From assembly GCA_009773615.1 (NCBI GenBank), contig WSYA01000011.1, positions 1-45,128 on the forward strand: a stretch of 45,128 nt of DNA. The letters are read 5' to 3'. The position numbers and the translations under genes are program-made. Under the pieces are notes generated by a model. That model saw only the letters and a list, made by a program, of their open reading frames with translations. It had not been told where the DNA came from and searched no databases. This stretch comes from Gallionellaceae bacterium (GTDB lineage: Bacteria; Pseudomonadota; Gammaproteobacteria; Burkholderiales; Gallionellaceae). Position 1 is the stretch's first letter; each line of letters starts with the position of its first letter. Positions 8,422 through 18,737 of the stretch are shown piece by piece.

Positions 8422-9250
8422 GACAAAACTCCAGTTGTTTGAGTCGGTGCATATCCGCAGCCACTGGGATGCCGAACAGGAAGAGTGGTTTTTTTCTATC
8501 GTTGATGTGGTAGCTGCGCTCACGGACAGTGCGAACCCCACGGATTATTTGAAAAAACTGCGCAAGCGGGACGAACAATTAGGTGAGTACCTGGGGACAA
8601 ATTGTCCCCAGGTAGCCATGCCGTCCGCTTCTGGAAAATCAAGAAAAACGCTGGCTGCGACCACCCGGCAGTTGTTTCGCATCATTCAGTCTATTCCTTC
8701 CAAGAAAGCTGAACCCTTCAAGCTATGGCTGGCCGAGGTTGCCAACCAGCGTTTGGACCAATTGCAAGACCCGGAATTATCCATCGAGCAAGCCATGCTG
8801 GACTACAAGCGCTTGGGTTATTCGGATAGCTGGATTAACCAACGCTTAAAAAGCATCGAGATTCGCAAGGAATTGACTGACGAATGGAAAAAGCACGGCT
8901 TGCAAGAGGGTGCGGAATTCGCCTTCTTAACCGATGTGATTTACAAAACCTGGGCAGAAAAATCTGCAAAAGAATACAAGCAACACAAAGGGCTGAAAAA
9001 AGAAAACTTGCGCGACAACATGACCAATAAAGAGTTGGTGATGAATATGCTGGCAGAGTTGTCCACCAAGGAAATTTCAGAAGTCGTCAACCCGCAGTCG
9101 TTTGCAGAACACGAGGATGTGGCAAAGCGTGGTGGCGGTGTGGCGAAAGAAGCCAGGCTGAAATTGGAAGCAGAAACAGGGAAGAAGGTTGTCACCTCGC
9201 AAAACGCCAGGCAATTGCAGTTATCAAACAAAGGCAAAATGAATGATTAA
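8411..9250 (+). CDS. Bro-N domain protein, phage antirepressor-like
   Basis: The 279-residue protein begins [20 protein letters not shown], then [20 protein letters not shown], the pattern of a Bro-N (antirepressor-type) domain. A conserved C-terminal part follows, with [17 protein letters not shown] and [18 protein letters not shown]. Proteins of this type occur in phages and in accessory islands; most have no known target. The ATG at 8411 is chosen over 8339 because it has a strong AAGGGGA site and starts at the conserved domain. It overlaps the rhuM fragment upstream and hsdR downstream by 8 bp, so it is very probably translated with them. A regulatory role on the restriction genes is a guess. 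Confidence 0.75.
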   Translation: MQTETKLQLFESVHIRSHWDAEQEEWFFSIVDVVAALTDSANPTDYLKKLRKRDEQLGEYLGTNCPQVAMPSASGKSRKTLAATTRQLFRIIQSIPSKKAEPFKLWLAEVANQRLDQLQDPELSIEQAMLDYKRLGYSDSWINQRLKSIEIRKELTDEWKKHGLQEGAEFAFLTDVIYKTWAEKSAKEYKQHKGLKKENLRDNMTNKELVMNMLAELSTKEISEVVNPQSFAEHEDVAKRGGGVAKEARLKLEAETGKKVVTSQNARQLQLSNKGKMND

Positions 9251-12200
9251 CTACACCACGCCCATCGCCGAAACAAAAAACTTCATCGTTCTGGATAAAT
9301 ACACCAAGGAATGGCAGGTCAATGAAAGCTACCAAAGTGAATACGATTTGGAGCGGGAGTTTATTCAGGATTTGCAGAATCAGGGCTATGAATATGTGCC
9401 CGATTTAAACACGCCCGAGAAGCTGCTGGCGAATGTGCGTGTAGCTTTGCAGGCGCTGAATAACACGCAATTTTCCGACGGTGAGTGGCTGCGATTTGTG
9501 GAGACTTGGCTGGATAAGCCCAGCGATAGTATTGTCGATAAAACCCGCAAGATTCACGATGACTATATCCATGATTTTGTGTTTGACGATGGCCGCATCA
9601 AGAATATTTACCTGTTAGACAAAAAGAACATCGCCCGCAACAAAGTGCAAGTCATCAAGCAGTTTGAGCAAACGGGTTCGCACGCCAATCGTTACGATGT
9701 GACGATTTTGGTGAATGGTTTGCCGGTGGTGCAGGTGGAGTTGAAAAAACGCGGCGTGGCAATTCGTGAAGCTTTTAACCAAGTGCATCGCTACAGCAAA
9801 GAGAGCTTTAATGGCGAGCATTCGCTGTACAAGTATTTGCAGCTGTTTGTGATTTCCAACGGCACGGATTGCCGTTATTTTGCCAACACCACGCAGCGCA
9901 ACAAAAACAGCTTCGACTTCACCATGAATTGGGCGAAATCGGATAACGGCCTGATTAAAGATTTAAAAGACTTTACCGCCACTTTCTTCCAGAAAAACAC
10001 CTTGCTCAATGTGCTGCTGCATTATTCGGTGTTTGATGTGAGTGATACCTTGTTGGTGATGCGCCCCTATCAGATTGCCGCCACCGAGCGCATTTTGTGG
10101 AAAATCAAAAGCGCCTATCAAGCCAAAAACTGGAGCCATCTTGAGGGCGGTGGCTTTATCTGGCACACCACAGGCTCGGGCAAGACCCTAACCAGTTTTA
10201 AAGCGGCGCGGTTGGCGACTGATCTGGAATTTGTCGACAAGGTGTTTTTTGTGGTGGATCGTAAAGATCTGGATTATCAGACCATGAAGGAGTACCAGCG
10301 TTTTTCGCCAGACAGTGTCAATGGCTCTGACAGCACCGCCGGGCTTAAGCGCAATCTGGATAAGGACGACAACAAGATTATTGTCACCACCATCCAGAAG
10401 CTCAACAACCTGATGAAAGGCGAAGGCGACCTGCCGATTTACAACAAGCAAGTGGTGTTTATTTTTGATGAATGTCACCGCAGCCAGTTTGGCGAAGCTC
10501 AAAAAAACCTGAAGAAAAAATTTAAACAGTTTTATCAGTTTGGTTTTACCGGCACACCGATCTTTCCGCAGAACGCCCTCGGTGCAGAGACGACCGCTAG
10601 CGTGTTTGGCCGCGAGCTGCATTCGTACGTGATCACCGATGCCATTCGTGATGAAAAAGTATTGAAGTTCAAGGTGGACTACAACGATGTGCGTCCTCAG
10701 TTCAAGGCCATTGAAACCGAGCATGACGAGAAAAAACTCAACGCGGCAGAAAACAAGCAAGCCTTGTTGCACCCCGACCGCATTCGTGAAATTTCGCAGT
10801 ACATCTTGAATAACTTCCGGCAAAAAACCCATCGCCTGCAAGCCGGTGCCAAAGGCTTCAACGCGATGTTCGCAGTGAGTAGTGTGGATGCCGCGAAGCT
10901 GTATTACGAGTCTTTGAAGAAATTACAAGAAGGCAGCGATAAACCGCTGAAAGTCGCCACCATCTTCTCGTTTGCGGCCAATGAAGAACAGGATGCAGTA
11001 GGCGATATTCAGGACGAGGGCTTTGATGTTTCAGCTATGAATAGCAGCGCAAAAGAATTTTTAAGCGCGGCCATCGCTGACTACAACGCGCTGTTTAAAA
11101 CCAATTACGGCGTGGATGGCAATGGCTTTCAGAACTATTACCGTGATCTTTCCCTGCGCGTTAAAAGCAAAGAAATCGACTTGCTGATTGTGGTCGGCAT
11201 GTTTCTGACCGGTTTTGATGCGCCCACGCTGAACACTTTGTTTGTTGATAAAAATCTGCGCTACCACGGCTTGATGCAAGCCTATTCGCGTACCAACCGT
11301 ATTTACGATGCCACTAAGACTTTTGGCAATATCGTTACCTTCCGCGATTTGGAACAAGCCACGATTGATGCCATCACGCTGTTTGGCGATACAAACACCA
11401 AGAACGTGGTGCTGGAGAAGAGCTACAGGGAATACATGGATGGCTTTACCGATGTGATCACTGGTGAGGCGCGGCGTGGCTTTGTGGAAGTGGTGAGGGA
11501 GTTGCAGCAGCGCTTTCCTGATCCCTCTGCCATTGAAAAAGAGTCCGACAAAAAGGCTTTTGCGAAACTGTTTGGCGAATATTTGCGCGTTGAGAATGTG
11601 CTGCAAAACTACGACGAGTTCGCCAGCCTGAAGGCTTTGCAAAGCGTTGACATGAGTGATCCGCAGGCGGTTGAGGCGTTTAAGGCGCAGCATTATTTAA
11701 ACGATGATGACTTGGCAACGTTGCAAGCAATCCAGATGCTCTCTGAACGAAAAGTTCAGGATTACCGTTCAACCTACAACGATGTTCGCGACTGGTTGCG
11801 TCGGGAAAAATCTTCCAATGCAAAAGATAAATCCACCATTGATTGGGATGACGTGGTGTTTGAGGTTGATCTGCTTAAGTCACAAGAGATCAACTTGGAC
11901 TACATTCTGGAACTCATTTTTGAAAACAATATAAAGGTTAAAGATAAAGCGACATTGGTTGAAGACGTACGCCGAGTGATTCGCGCGAGTCTTGGCAATC
12001 GCGCCAAAGAAAGCTTGCTGGTTGATTTTATAAATCAATCCGACCTAGACCAGCTTGGCGATAAGGCCAGTGTTATTGATGCCTTCTTCACCTTTGCTCA
12101 AGAGGAACAACAGCGTGAGGCGCAAGAGCTAATTAGTAGCGAAAGCCTGAATGCAGAGGCGGCTAAGCGTTACATCACCACCTCGCTAAAGCGGGAATTT

Positions 12201-12344
12201 GCCAGTGACAATGGCACTGAGCTCAATGCCATTCTGCCTAAAATGAGCCCGCTTAATCCGCAATACCTGACCAAAAAACAAAGCGTGTTCCAGAAAATCG
12301 CTGCTTTTGTTGAGAAGTTTAAAGGTGTGGGTGGACAGGTTTAA
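9243..12344 (+). CDS. hsdR: Type I restriction enzyme endonuclease/translocase subunit HsdR
   Basis: The 1033-residue motor and nuclease subunit cleaves unmethylated DNA after ATP-driven translocation. An N-terminal nuclease domain has the PD-(D/E)xK-type core strand [10 protein letters not shown] near residue 165. The SF2 helicase part has Walker A TTGSGKT near residue 310, the DECH box ([12 protein letters not shown]) near 408 and FTGTP just after it. [20 protein letters not shown] and [11 protein letters not shown] represent motifs V and VI. The C-terminal helical part docks on HsdM and HsdS. Length is close to EcoR124I HsdR. It is the last gene of the island operon and looks intact. Confidence 0.95.
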   Translation: MINYTTPIAETKNFIVLDKYTKEWQVNESYQSEYDLEREFIQDLQNQGYEYVPDLNTPEKLLANVRVALQALNNTQFSDGEWLRFVETWLDKPSDSIVDKTRKIHDDYIHDFVFDDGRIKNIYLLDKKNIARNKVQVIKQFEQTGSHANRYDVTILVNGLPVVQVELKKRGVAIREAFNQVHRYSKESFNGEHSLYKYLQLFVISNGTDCRYFANTTQRNKNSFDFTMNWAKSDNGLIKDLKDFTATFFQKNTLLNVLLHYSVFDVSDTLLVMRPYQIAATERILWKIKSAYQAKNWSHLEGGGFIWHTTGSGKTLTSFKAARLATDLEFVDKVFFVVDRKDLDYQTMKEYQRFSPDSVNGSDSTAGLKRNLDKDDNKIIVTTIQKLNNLMKGEGDLPIYNKQVVFIFDECHRSQFGEAQKNLKKKFKQFYQFGFTGTPIFPQNALGAETTASVFGRELHSYVITDAIRDEKVLKFKVDYNDVRPQFKAIETEHDEKKLNAAENKQALLHPDRIREISQYILNNFRQKTHRLQAGAKGFNAMFAVSSVDAAKLYYESLKKLQEGSDKPLKVATIFSFAANEEQDAVGDIQDEGFDVSAMNSSAKEFLSAAIADYNALFKTNYGVDGNGFQNYYRDLSLRVKSKEIDLLIVVGMFLTGFDAPTLNTLFVDKNLRYHGLMQAYSRTNRIYDATKTFGNIVTFRDLEQATIDAITLFGDTNTKNVVLEKSYREYMDGFTDVITGEARRGFVEVVRELQQRFPDPSAIEKESDKKAFAKLFGEYLRVENVLQNYDEFASLKALQSVDMSDPQAVEAFKAQHYLNDDDLATLQAIQMLSERKVQDYRSTYNDVRDWLRREKSSNAKDKSTIDWDDVVFEVDLLKSQEINLDYILELIFENNIKVKDKATLVEDVRRVIRASLGNRAKESLLVDFINQSDLDQLGDKASVIDAFFTFAQEEQQREAQELISSESLNAEAAKRYITTSLKREFASDNGTELNAILPKMSPLNPQYLTKKQSVFQKIAAFVEKFKGVGGQV

Positions 12345-12374
12345 TCTAAGTAGTTCAGGGAAAGGCGAGTTGAT

Positions 12375-12489
12375 CTGGACACAAACTGAGGTCTCCTTAG
12401 CTATGCGTAGCGGACATGGCGGTGCTCATTGCTGAAGTCGGCTATGGCCGATGAGCTGACTTCAACACAATCTCTTTGACCGACGGCTC
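12375..12489 (-). repeat. Right copy of about 116-bp inverted repeat bounding the restriction island
   Basis: Read on the minus strand this copy matches 4289-4404. The outer 37 bp (12453-12489) are identical and the rest is diverged but clearly alignable. It begins 30 bp after the hsdR stop. The remaining sequence up to 12583 shows no gene; it separates the island from the convergent gene at 12584-14206. Confidence 0.75.
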
Positions 12490-12583
12490 TGCCCACTTCA
12501 GAGACCGTCGAGCTCACGAACTACCTGCCATAAACCGGTCACTGGAGCTGCTGCAACACACGCAAGCTGGCTATTCTGTTTGG

Positions 12584-14206
12584 CTACGCTGGCGTGAAGC
12601 TCACGCGTTCGTAGTCCGCGCCTTTGTCCACACTGAATCCCATTTTGACCGTCTGATTTCCATCGTCGAGATGAGCGATATCGACGAGCCGCTCCGGGCG
12701 GAAAAAGTCGCGCGGCACGATAAGGCTGGCCGGTGTCTTGAGCGCCGGAACCTCGGGCAACAGCAATGCGGCTACCGCCTTGTCGGACAGGGTCGTGCCA
12801 AGTCCTTTGCCCTTGATGGCGATGGCTTGCGCCATACCGGGAAAGTACTGGATGCCCATGCGCAACTGCCCGCTGCGGGTGACAACGACCCAAGTCACTT
12901 TTCCGAGCATGAAGGCATTGGCATCGCTCGGTTTCACCGCGACGATCTGATGCGTACCGACGCGCTCGCCCTGGTTGCCCTCACGCAATACTCTTGCCCC
13001 CAGCAGGCTTTCGTTTTCGATATGCCAACTTTCCAGCGCAAAGCCGAGTTGCACGATGTCATGGCGGTTCGTGTCGGACAACACCCGCCCGAATGCGGCG
13101 ATCTGTTTGCGCGCCATGCTGTCCGAGGTGGTGTCTTTGCCCGGCTGCCTGAACGGCTTGTGGGCGATGTGCGCGTAGATGCCTTCGATGTTGAAACACA
13201 GGTTTGCCGACTGCGCGATGATATGGCGCTCGGCGTGGCGGTCATTGCTCGCTTCGCAGCAATAATGATGCAACCTGCCGAGAAATTCAGCGCAATCTGT
13301 GCTGTTACACTCGCTGCCCAGCTCGAGCTGTAGCGGCGATTGTCCTTGCTGCAGCAAGATGGTTTTCACGCGCAATAATTTGCTCAGCTGCACCATGGCC
13401 AAATAACGCATGCTGGCGGACGGGGTGATGTGCTCGACTGGCTGCAAGCCCTGCGCGCTGGCGAGATCGACGGCCAACGGCGGAGCGTCGTCTTTACTGC
13501 TACTGTAACGGCGCTCAACGGTAAAAACATCTCCCCACAAGCAAAACCAACGATCGAGCAACAGCAATTGTCCGCGCGTAAGTTCGGCAGGGTGCGCATG
13601 GCAGGCAAGCAGAATCTTGGCATAAACCATCTGGCACGAGCCCGGATGTCCGGCTGAATGCAGCTCATCGCTCACCTTGATCTGGTGGAAGCCCTGCTCC
13701 TCGGCGAACGCAAACAAGGCGTGCAGTTGATGCCACAGCTTGCCGTCGAACTCATAGCCGCTGCGCAAGTGTTCGAATATTTGCAAGCCGCTGTAGCGCA
13801 AGCAGCGCTGGGTCAGCAGCGCAGCGGATTCCGCAAGCTGCTTATCTCCGGCCGCATAAGCCTGTAGGCAACGCAGATAGCCGGTCACCAAGCTTTGCCA
13901 CAAACCGACGATGGAAACGAAGATGGTCAGCTCATCGTCGCTGAGTGGCAGTTTTTTCGAGATGAGTTTCTTGGCGTAGTCGCCCTGCACCAGCACCACG
14001 GTCTCGCGCAGCAACTCCAGAATATGCAAACGTTCCAGACCGCGCATCGGATAACGGTTGAATTCGTCGAGTTGCACGCGCAACACACCATGCGCCTGAT
14101 GCAGATTGGTGAGTTGCAACTGGTGCAGCCATTCCTCACAGCTTGCCTTATCTTTAAAGGCGGGGCGCGCGAGGTCGTCGGTGGGTTCGAGAGGCAGGTC
14201 GAGCAT
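12584..14206 (-). CDS. Conserved protein with possible C-terminal PilZ-like domain
   Basis: The 540-residue soluble protein has a long helical N-terminal part (for example VQLDEFNRYPMRGLERLHIL, then ELLRETVVLVQGDYAKKL) with no transmembrane segment or signal peptide. Near residues 410-480 the pattern RVGTHQIVAVKPSDANAF, then LGKVTWVVVTRSGQLRMGIQ, resembles the small beta barrel of PilZ-type cyclic di-GMP receptors. The RxxxR and (D/N)xSxxG binding motifs are not clearly seen, so nucleotide binding is doubtful. It starts 2 bp after the stop of the large FAD oxidoreductase gene, so the two form an operon. I do not know its function. Confidence 0.65.
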   Translation of the reverse strand: MLDLPLEPTDDLARPAFKDKASCEEWLHQLQLTNLHQAHGVLRVQLDEFNRYPMRGLERLHILELLRETVVLVQGDYAKKLISKKLPLSDDELTIFVSIVGLWQSLVTGYLRCLQAYAAGDKQLAESAALLTQRCLRYSGLQIFEHLRSGYEFDGKLWHQLHALFAFAEEQGFHQIKVSDELHSAGHPGSCQMVYAKILLACHAHPAELTRGQLLLLDRWFCLWGDVFTVERRYSSSKDDAPPLAVDLASAQGLQPVEHITPSASMRYLAMVQLSKLLRVKTILLQQGQSPLQLELGSECNSTDCAEFLGRLHHYCCEASNDRHAERHIIAQSANLCFNIEGIYAHIAHKPFRQPGKDTTSDSMARKQIAAFGRVLSDTNRHDIVQLGFALESWHIENESLLGARVLREGNQGERVGTHQIVAVKPSDANAFMLGKVTWVVVTRSGQLRMGIQYFPGMAQAIAIKGKGLGTTLSDKAVAALLLPEVPALKTPASLIVPRDFFRPERLVDIAHLDDGNQTVKMGFSVDKGADYERVSFTPA

Positions 14207-14208
14207 AT

Positions 14209-17200
14209 TTAAAGTAAAACGCGTTCGATGCCGCCATTATTGGCTTTTTGCACGTAGTCAGCCAACCAGTTTTCGCCGAGCAAATGCTGCGCCATTTCCA
14301 CCACGATGTAATCCGTGGTCGTGCCGGCATCATCGGCATAGCGCGACAGCCCCTGTTGGCACGCCGGACAGGAGGTGAGGATTTTAACTTCTCCGGCAAA
14401 GCCGTCAGCACGCAAGGCATCGGCCCCCCTGCGCATCTCCTCTTCCTTGCGGAAGCGCACTTGCGTGGCGATAGCCGGATTGCTCAACGCCCAAGTGCCA
14501 GACTCGCCGCAGCAGCGGTCGTTGAGCTTGACTTCGCTGTTCATGAGCTGGTTCACCACCTGCAAAGACTGGTATGTCTTCATCGGCGTGTGGCATGGCT
14601 CGTGATACATGTAGCGTTTGCCCGTTGGATTTTCCAGCTTCACGCCTTTCTCCAGCAGATACTCGTGAATATCGAGCAGACGACAGCCGGGAAATATTTT
14701 GTCGAACTGGTACTTCAACAACTGATCCATGCAGGTGCCGCACGACACCACCACGGTTTTAATGTCGAGATAATTGAGCGTATTGGCGACACGGTGGAAC
14801 AGCACGCGATTGTCGGTGGTGATCTGGCTCCCAATGTCCTCACGTCCGCTCGCTGTCTGCGGATAGCCGCAACAGATATAGCCCGGCGGCAGCACAGTGA
14901 TTGCACCGGTCTCGTACAGCATCGCCTGCGTCGCCAGCCCCACTTGCCCGAACAAGCGCTCCGAGCCGCAACCCGGGAAGTAGAACACCGCCTCGGAATC
15001 TTCATTCGCCTTGCGCGGGTCGCGGATGATCGGGACGATAGTAGCGTCTTCGATGTCCAGCAGCGCGCGCGAGGTCTTCTTCGGCAAGTTTCCCGGCATC
15101 GGCTTGTTGAAAAAATGGATGACCTGCGATTTGAGCGGCGCACCGCCCACGGTGGAGGGTGGATGCGCGACCTGTTTGCGGAACAGCCCCAGATACTTGC
15201 TCACCTGATAGCCGAGGCGCTGTGCCTTGTAGCTCCACTCGATCATCACTTTGCGCATCAGCTTGATGGTGACCGGATTGGACGCGTTCAGATACAGCAT
15301 GGATGCATACGATACCGGGCTGAACTTCTTCTTGCCCTGCAAGCGCAGAAAATTGCGCATGGCGACGGTCACATCGCCGAAGTCGATGTTCACCGGGCAC
15401 GGATTTTCACAGCGGTGGCACACCGTACAATGGTCGGCCACGTCGTTGAATTCGTCGAAGTGCGCGATAGATATGCCGCGCCGCGTCTGCTCCTCATACA
15501 AAAACGCCTCGATCAACAACGAAGTAGCAAGTATCTTGTTGCGTGGTGAATACAGCAGATTGGCGCGCGGCACATGGGTGGTGCACACAGGCTTGCACTT
15601 GCCGCAACGCAGACAGTCTTTGATCGAGTCGGCGATTTTGCCGAGCTCGCTTTTTTCCAGAATCAAACTTTCCAATTCCATCAAGTTGAAGCTCGGTGTA
15701 TAAGCGCGCTCAAGGTTACCGCCCGCCAGCAGCTTGCCTCGGTTAAAGCGGTTTTCGGGATCAACCTTGCGTTTGTACGCCGCGAATTCGGCGATTTCGG
15801 CGCTTTCCAGAAAATCGAATTTGGTGATGCCGATGCCGTGCTCACCGGAGATCACGCCACCCAGATCTTTCGCCAGCTGCATGATGCGGTCCACCGCGTC
15901 GTAGGCTTGTTGCAGCATCTGGTAATCGTCCGAGTTCACCGGAATATTGGTATGCACGTTGCCGTCGCCCGCGTGCATGTGCAGCGCCACAAACACGCGG
16001 CTCTTCAACACCGCCTGATGCAGCGCGGTGCAGCGTTCGAGAATAGGCTGGTAAGTGCTGCCGCTGAACATGTGACGCAACGGTTCGCGCACTTCGCGCT
16101 TCCATGAGGCGCGCAGCAGGTGGCGCTGCACGGCATCGAATACAGTTTCCCCCCTGATACCCTCACCTACAGGGAGTGGAGATAGCCATGACGCTCCCTT
16201 CAGCAAATTCTCATTTCCATTTGGAGACGAAGGTGGGAATGGATAATCTGTCACTGGTTTATCTAGGTTCTCCAAAATCCATTGCCAGCGCGCGCGCACT
16301 TCCGCCAACAGTTCGCGTGCTTGCTCAGGGCGGTTTCCCAGCAGTTCGGCGCTGCCCAGTTGCGCGTCGTCCTGATAGTAAAGCGGCAGTTCGCCCGCGA
16401 AGAATTCATCCAGAGCGCCCAACAATTTAATTTTGTTGTGTAACGACAGCTCGATGTTGATACGCTCCACGCCGTCGCAATAGTCGCCCATGCGCGGCAA
16501 CGGAATCACCACGTCTTCGTTGATCTTGAATGCGTTGGTATGCTTGGCGATGGCGGCGGTGCGCGCGCGGTCCAGCCAGAATTTTTTGCGCGCTTCGGCA
16601 GACACCGCGATGAATCCTTCGCCGCTGCGAAGATTGGCGAGGCGCACAATCTCCGAGGCGGCTTGTGCTGCGGCATTCTCGTCGTCGCTCACCACATCGG
16701 CCACCAGCACCATCTTCGGACGTGTGCCGCGTTTTGATTTGGTGGCGTACCCCACCGCTTTCAGATAGCGTTCATCCAGATGCTCCAGCCCGGCGAGATA
16801 AGTCTGCGCAGCGGGCGCGCCGTGATTTTTGAACAGGTCGGTGATTTCGACGATGGCGGGCACGGCTTCGCGTACCTGGCCGAAAAATTCCAGGCACACG
16901 GTACGCGTGAATTTATGTTCGCGATGCAGGATGAAACGCGCCGAGGTGATGACCCCGTCGCAACCCTCTTTCTGAATACCTGGCAAACCAGACAGGAATT
17001 TGTCGGTAACGTCTTTGCCCAATCCGGTTTTGCGAAATTTTCCGCCGGGGATGTTGAGTATCTCCGGCTCGCCGCGCGGCGTTTTGCCGTCGGCCTCGAA
17101 ACGGCTGATGCGGAATCGCGCCATTTCAATGTCGTGGATCTTGCCGAGGTTGTGATCCAGACGTTCGATATCCATCCACAGGCCGTCCGGCGTGACCATT

Positions 17201-18126
17201 TTCCACGAGGCCAGATTGTCCAGCGCCGTGCCCCACATCACGGCTTTTTTACCGCCCGCGTTCATCGACACGTTGCCGCCGATGCACGAAGCGTCGGCTG
17301 AAGTAGGGTCGACCGCGAACACCAGCTTGTTGGCTTCCGCCGCTTCCATCACGCGCCGAGTCACCACACCCGCGCCGCAATGGATGGTGGCATAGGACTG
17401 ATCGAGTCCCGGCAGCGTGAGCACTTCCACCGCAGAGAGCGCATCCAGTTTTTCGGTGTTGATAACGGCGGCACGCTTATCCAGCGGCACCGCGCCGCCG
17501 GTATAGCCGGTGCCGCCGCCGCGAGGAATCAGGGTCAGACCGAGCTCGATACAGGCGCGCACCAACGGCGCAACTTCTTCTTCCGTATCGGGATGCAGCA
17601 CCACGAACGGATATTCCACACGCCAGTCGGTGGCATCGGTGACATGCGAGACGCGCGCCAAACCGTCGAACTGTATGTTGTCGCGCCGCGTGTAGCGCGA
17701 CAGCACGCGCAAGGTACGACGGCGCAATTGCAGCGTGGATTCAAATTCGGCCTCGAATTCGTTGATGGCTGCGTGCGTCAATTCGAGCAGACGTTTGACG
17801 GGCAGATTATCCTGACGGCGCTCCTCGATGGCATTGAGGCGGTGGCGCAACGCGCCGACCAGCGCGGCGCGGCGCGTGTTGTTGCCGAGCAGATCGTCCT
17901 GCAAATACGGGTTGCGATTGATGACCCAGATGTCGCCAAGCACCTCGTACAACATGCGTGCTGAGCGTCCGGTGCGGCGTTCGTCGCGCAAAGTGTTGAT
18001 GATGTCCCACGCCTCGCTGCCGAGAATGCGAATGACGATCTCGCGGTCGGAAAACGAGGTGTAGTTATAGGGGATTTCGCGCAAACGGGCGGTCATTGGT
18101 CGGCTTTCATTCAATAAAGCGTGCAT
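14209..18126 (-). CDS. DUF3683-type FAD-linked oxidoreductase with 4Fe-4S and CCG domains
   Basis: The 1305-residue fusion has an N-terminal DUF3683-type segment (about 11-130, [20 protein letters not shown]). A PCMH FAD-binding domain follows with [11 protein letters not shown] at 201-211, then an FAD-oxidase C-terminal domain with [15 protein letters not shown] two-cluster ferredoxin part has [11 protein letters not shown] near 837 and [12 protein letters not shown] near 900. Two CCG/heterodisulfide-type domains follow ([37 protein letters not shown]). It resembles GlcD plus GlcF in one chain and probably oxidises a 2-hydroxyacid such as D-lactate or glycolate; the substrate is inferred. 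Residues about 630-658 look like an in-frame repeat insertion. The internal Met11 is an equally plausible start. Confidence 0.88.
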   Translation of the reverse strand: MHALLNESRPMTARLREIPYNYTSFSDREIVIRILGSEAWDIINTLRDERRTGRSARMLYEVLGDIWVINRNPYLQDDLLGNNTRRAALVGALRHRLNAIEERRQDNLPVKRLLELTHAAINEFEAEFESTLQLRRRTLRVLSRYTRRDNIQFDGLARVSHVTDATDWRVEYPFVVLHPDTEEEVAPLVRACIELGLTLIPRGGGTGYTGGAVPLDKRAAVINTEKLDALSAVEVLTLPGLDQSYATIHCGAGVVTRRVMEAAEANKLVFAVDPTSADASCIGGNVSMNAGGKKAVMWGTALDNLASWKMVTPDGLWMDIERLDHNLGKIHDIEMARFRISRFEADGKTPRGEPEILNIPGGKFRKTGLGKDVTDKFLSGLPGIQKEGCDGVITSARFILHREHKFTRTVCLEFFGQVREAVPAIVEITDLFKNHGAPAAQTYLAGLEHLDERYLKAVGYATKSKRGTRPKMVLVADVVSDDENAAAQAASEIVRLANLRSGEGFIAVSAEARKKFWLDRARTAAIAKHTNAFKINEDVVIPLPRMGDYCDGVERINIELSLHNKIKLLGALDEFFAGELPLYYQDDAQLGSAELLGNRPEQARELLAEVRARWQWILENLDKPVTDYPFPPSSPNGNENLLKGASWLSPLPVGEGIRGETVFDAVQRHLLRASWKREVREPLRHMFSGSTYQPILERCTALHQAVLKSRVFVALHMHAGDGNVHTNIPVNSDDYQMLQQAYDAVDRIMQLAKDLGGVISGEHGIGITKFDFLESAEIAEFAAYKRKVDPENRFNRGKLLAGGNLERAYTPSFNLMELESLILEKSELGKIADSIKDCLRCGKCKPVCTTHVPRANLLYSPRNKILATSLLIEAFLYEEQTRRGISIAHFDEFNDVADHCTVCHRCENPCPVNIDFGDVTVAMRNFLRLQGKKKFSPVSYASMLYLNASNPVTIKLMRKVMIEWSYKAQRLGYQVSKYLGLFRKQVAHPPSTVGGAPLKSQVIHFFNKPMPGNLPKKTSRALLDIEDATIVPIIRDPRKANEDSEAVFYFPGCGSERLFGQVGLATQAMLYETGAITVLPPGYICCGYPQTASGREDIGSQITTDNRVLFHRVANTLNYLDIKTVVVSCGTCMDQLLKYQFDKIFPGCRLLDIHEYLLEKGVKLENPTGKRYMYHEPCHTPMKTYQSLQVVNQLMNSEVKLNDRCCGESGTWALSNPAIATQVRFRKEEEMRRGADALRADGFAGEVKILTSCPACQQGLSRYADDAGTTTDYIVVEMAQHLLGENWLADYVQKANNGGIERVLL
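16147..16240 (-). repeat. Repeat-like in-frame insertion inside the FAD oxidoreductase gene
   Basis: The translated stretch [18 protein letters not shown], then [12 protein letters not shown], interrupts the FAD-oxidase C-terminal region between DKPVTDYP and [10 protein letters not shown]. The SPLPxGEG type of peptide is the usual translation of abundant CCCTCACC/GGGAG-rich intergenic repeats in proteobacterial genomes. It is low in complexity and unlike its neighbours in composition. The limits are approximate, and no second copy of the same length exists in the window; a related hairpin lies at 31340-31361. Confidence 0.5.
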
Positions 18127-18191
18127 TTTACTGCAATGCGCCGCATTGCTCGACCCTCACTGAAACAAGGTCGAAATGATAAGCTGTGAAC

Positions 18192-18737
18192 ATGAAGCAA
18201 ATAGACACAAAACCCTCCCTGCGCCTGTTCTTTGCGTTGTGGCCAAAAGAGGCAACACGCACTGCGCTAGCCTCATGGCAACCTAGGCTACGCGAGCAGT
18301 GCAGAGGCAAGGAGATGCACGCGGATACGCTACATAGCACATTGGTGTTTCTAGGCGAGGTCGACGCTCATAGACTGGAAGCACTGCAACTTGCGGCACA
18401 GGAAGTGATGGGTAGCGCATTCGAGATTGAGTTCGATGTTGCGCGCTATTGGGGACACAACCATATCGTCTATGCCGCACCGCAGACAGTGCCGATTGAA
18501 CTGACTGAGTTGGTACGCACGTTGGAACAACACTTGCACAAACATCATTTCCATTTCGAGCCGCGCGAATTTAAACCGCATGTCACCCTGCTGCGCCATA
18601 CCCAATGGAGCGATGCTCCGCTGCCGCAGATGAACACAGTACGCTGGCCAGTACGCGAGTTCGTGCTGGTGCAATCGCTAAGTGACGAACAAGGGGCGCG
18701 TTACGAAGTGCTGGCGCGCTTCGGGTTGCGCGATTAA
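18192..18737 (+). CDS. thpR: RNA 2',3'-cyclic phosphodiesterase (LigT/2H family)
   Basis: This 181-residue 2H phosphoesterase has two catalytic HxTx motifs, HSTLVFLGE and HVTLLRH, the second after FEPREFKPH. The N-terminal LRLFFALWPKE is typical of the family. The enzyme hydrolyses 2',3'-cyclic phosphate RNA ends to 2'-phosphates and can ligate tRNA halves in vitro in E. coli. A GTG two codons upstream (18186) is an alternative start; the ribosome binding site is weak in both cases. It is divergent from the FAD oxidoreductase and convergent with the sulfatase gene, whose stop overlaps its end by 4 bp. Confidence 0.88.
   Translation: MKQIDTKPSLRLFFALWPKEATRTALASWQPRLREQCRGKEMHADTLHSTLVFLGEVDAHRLEALQLAAQEVMGSAFEIEFDVARYWGHNHIVYAAPQTVPIELTELVRTLEQHLHKHHFHFEPREFKPHVTLLRHTQWSDAPLPQMNTVRWPVREFVLVQSLSDEQGARYEVLARFGLRD

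Noticed and set aside
12476-13333. 285-codon plus-strand frame
   Set aside because: It starts inside the right inverted repeat and continues as antisense of the conserved gene at 12584-14206.
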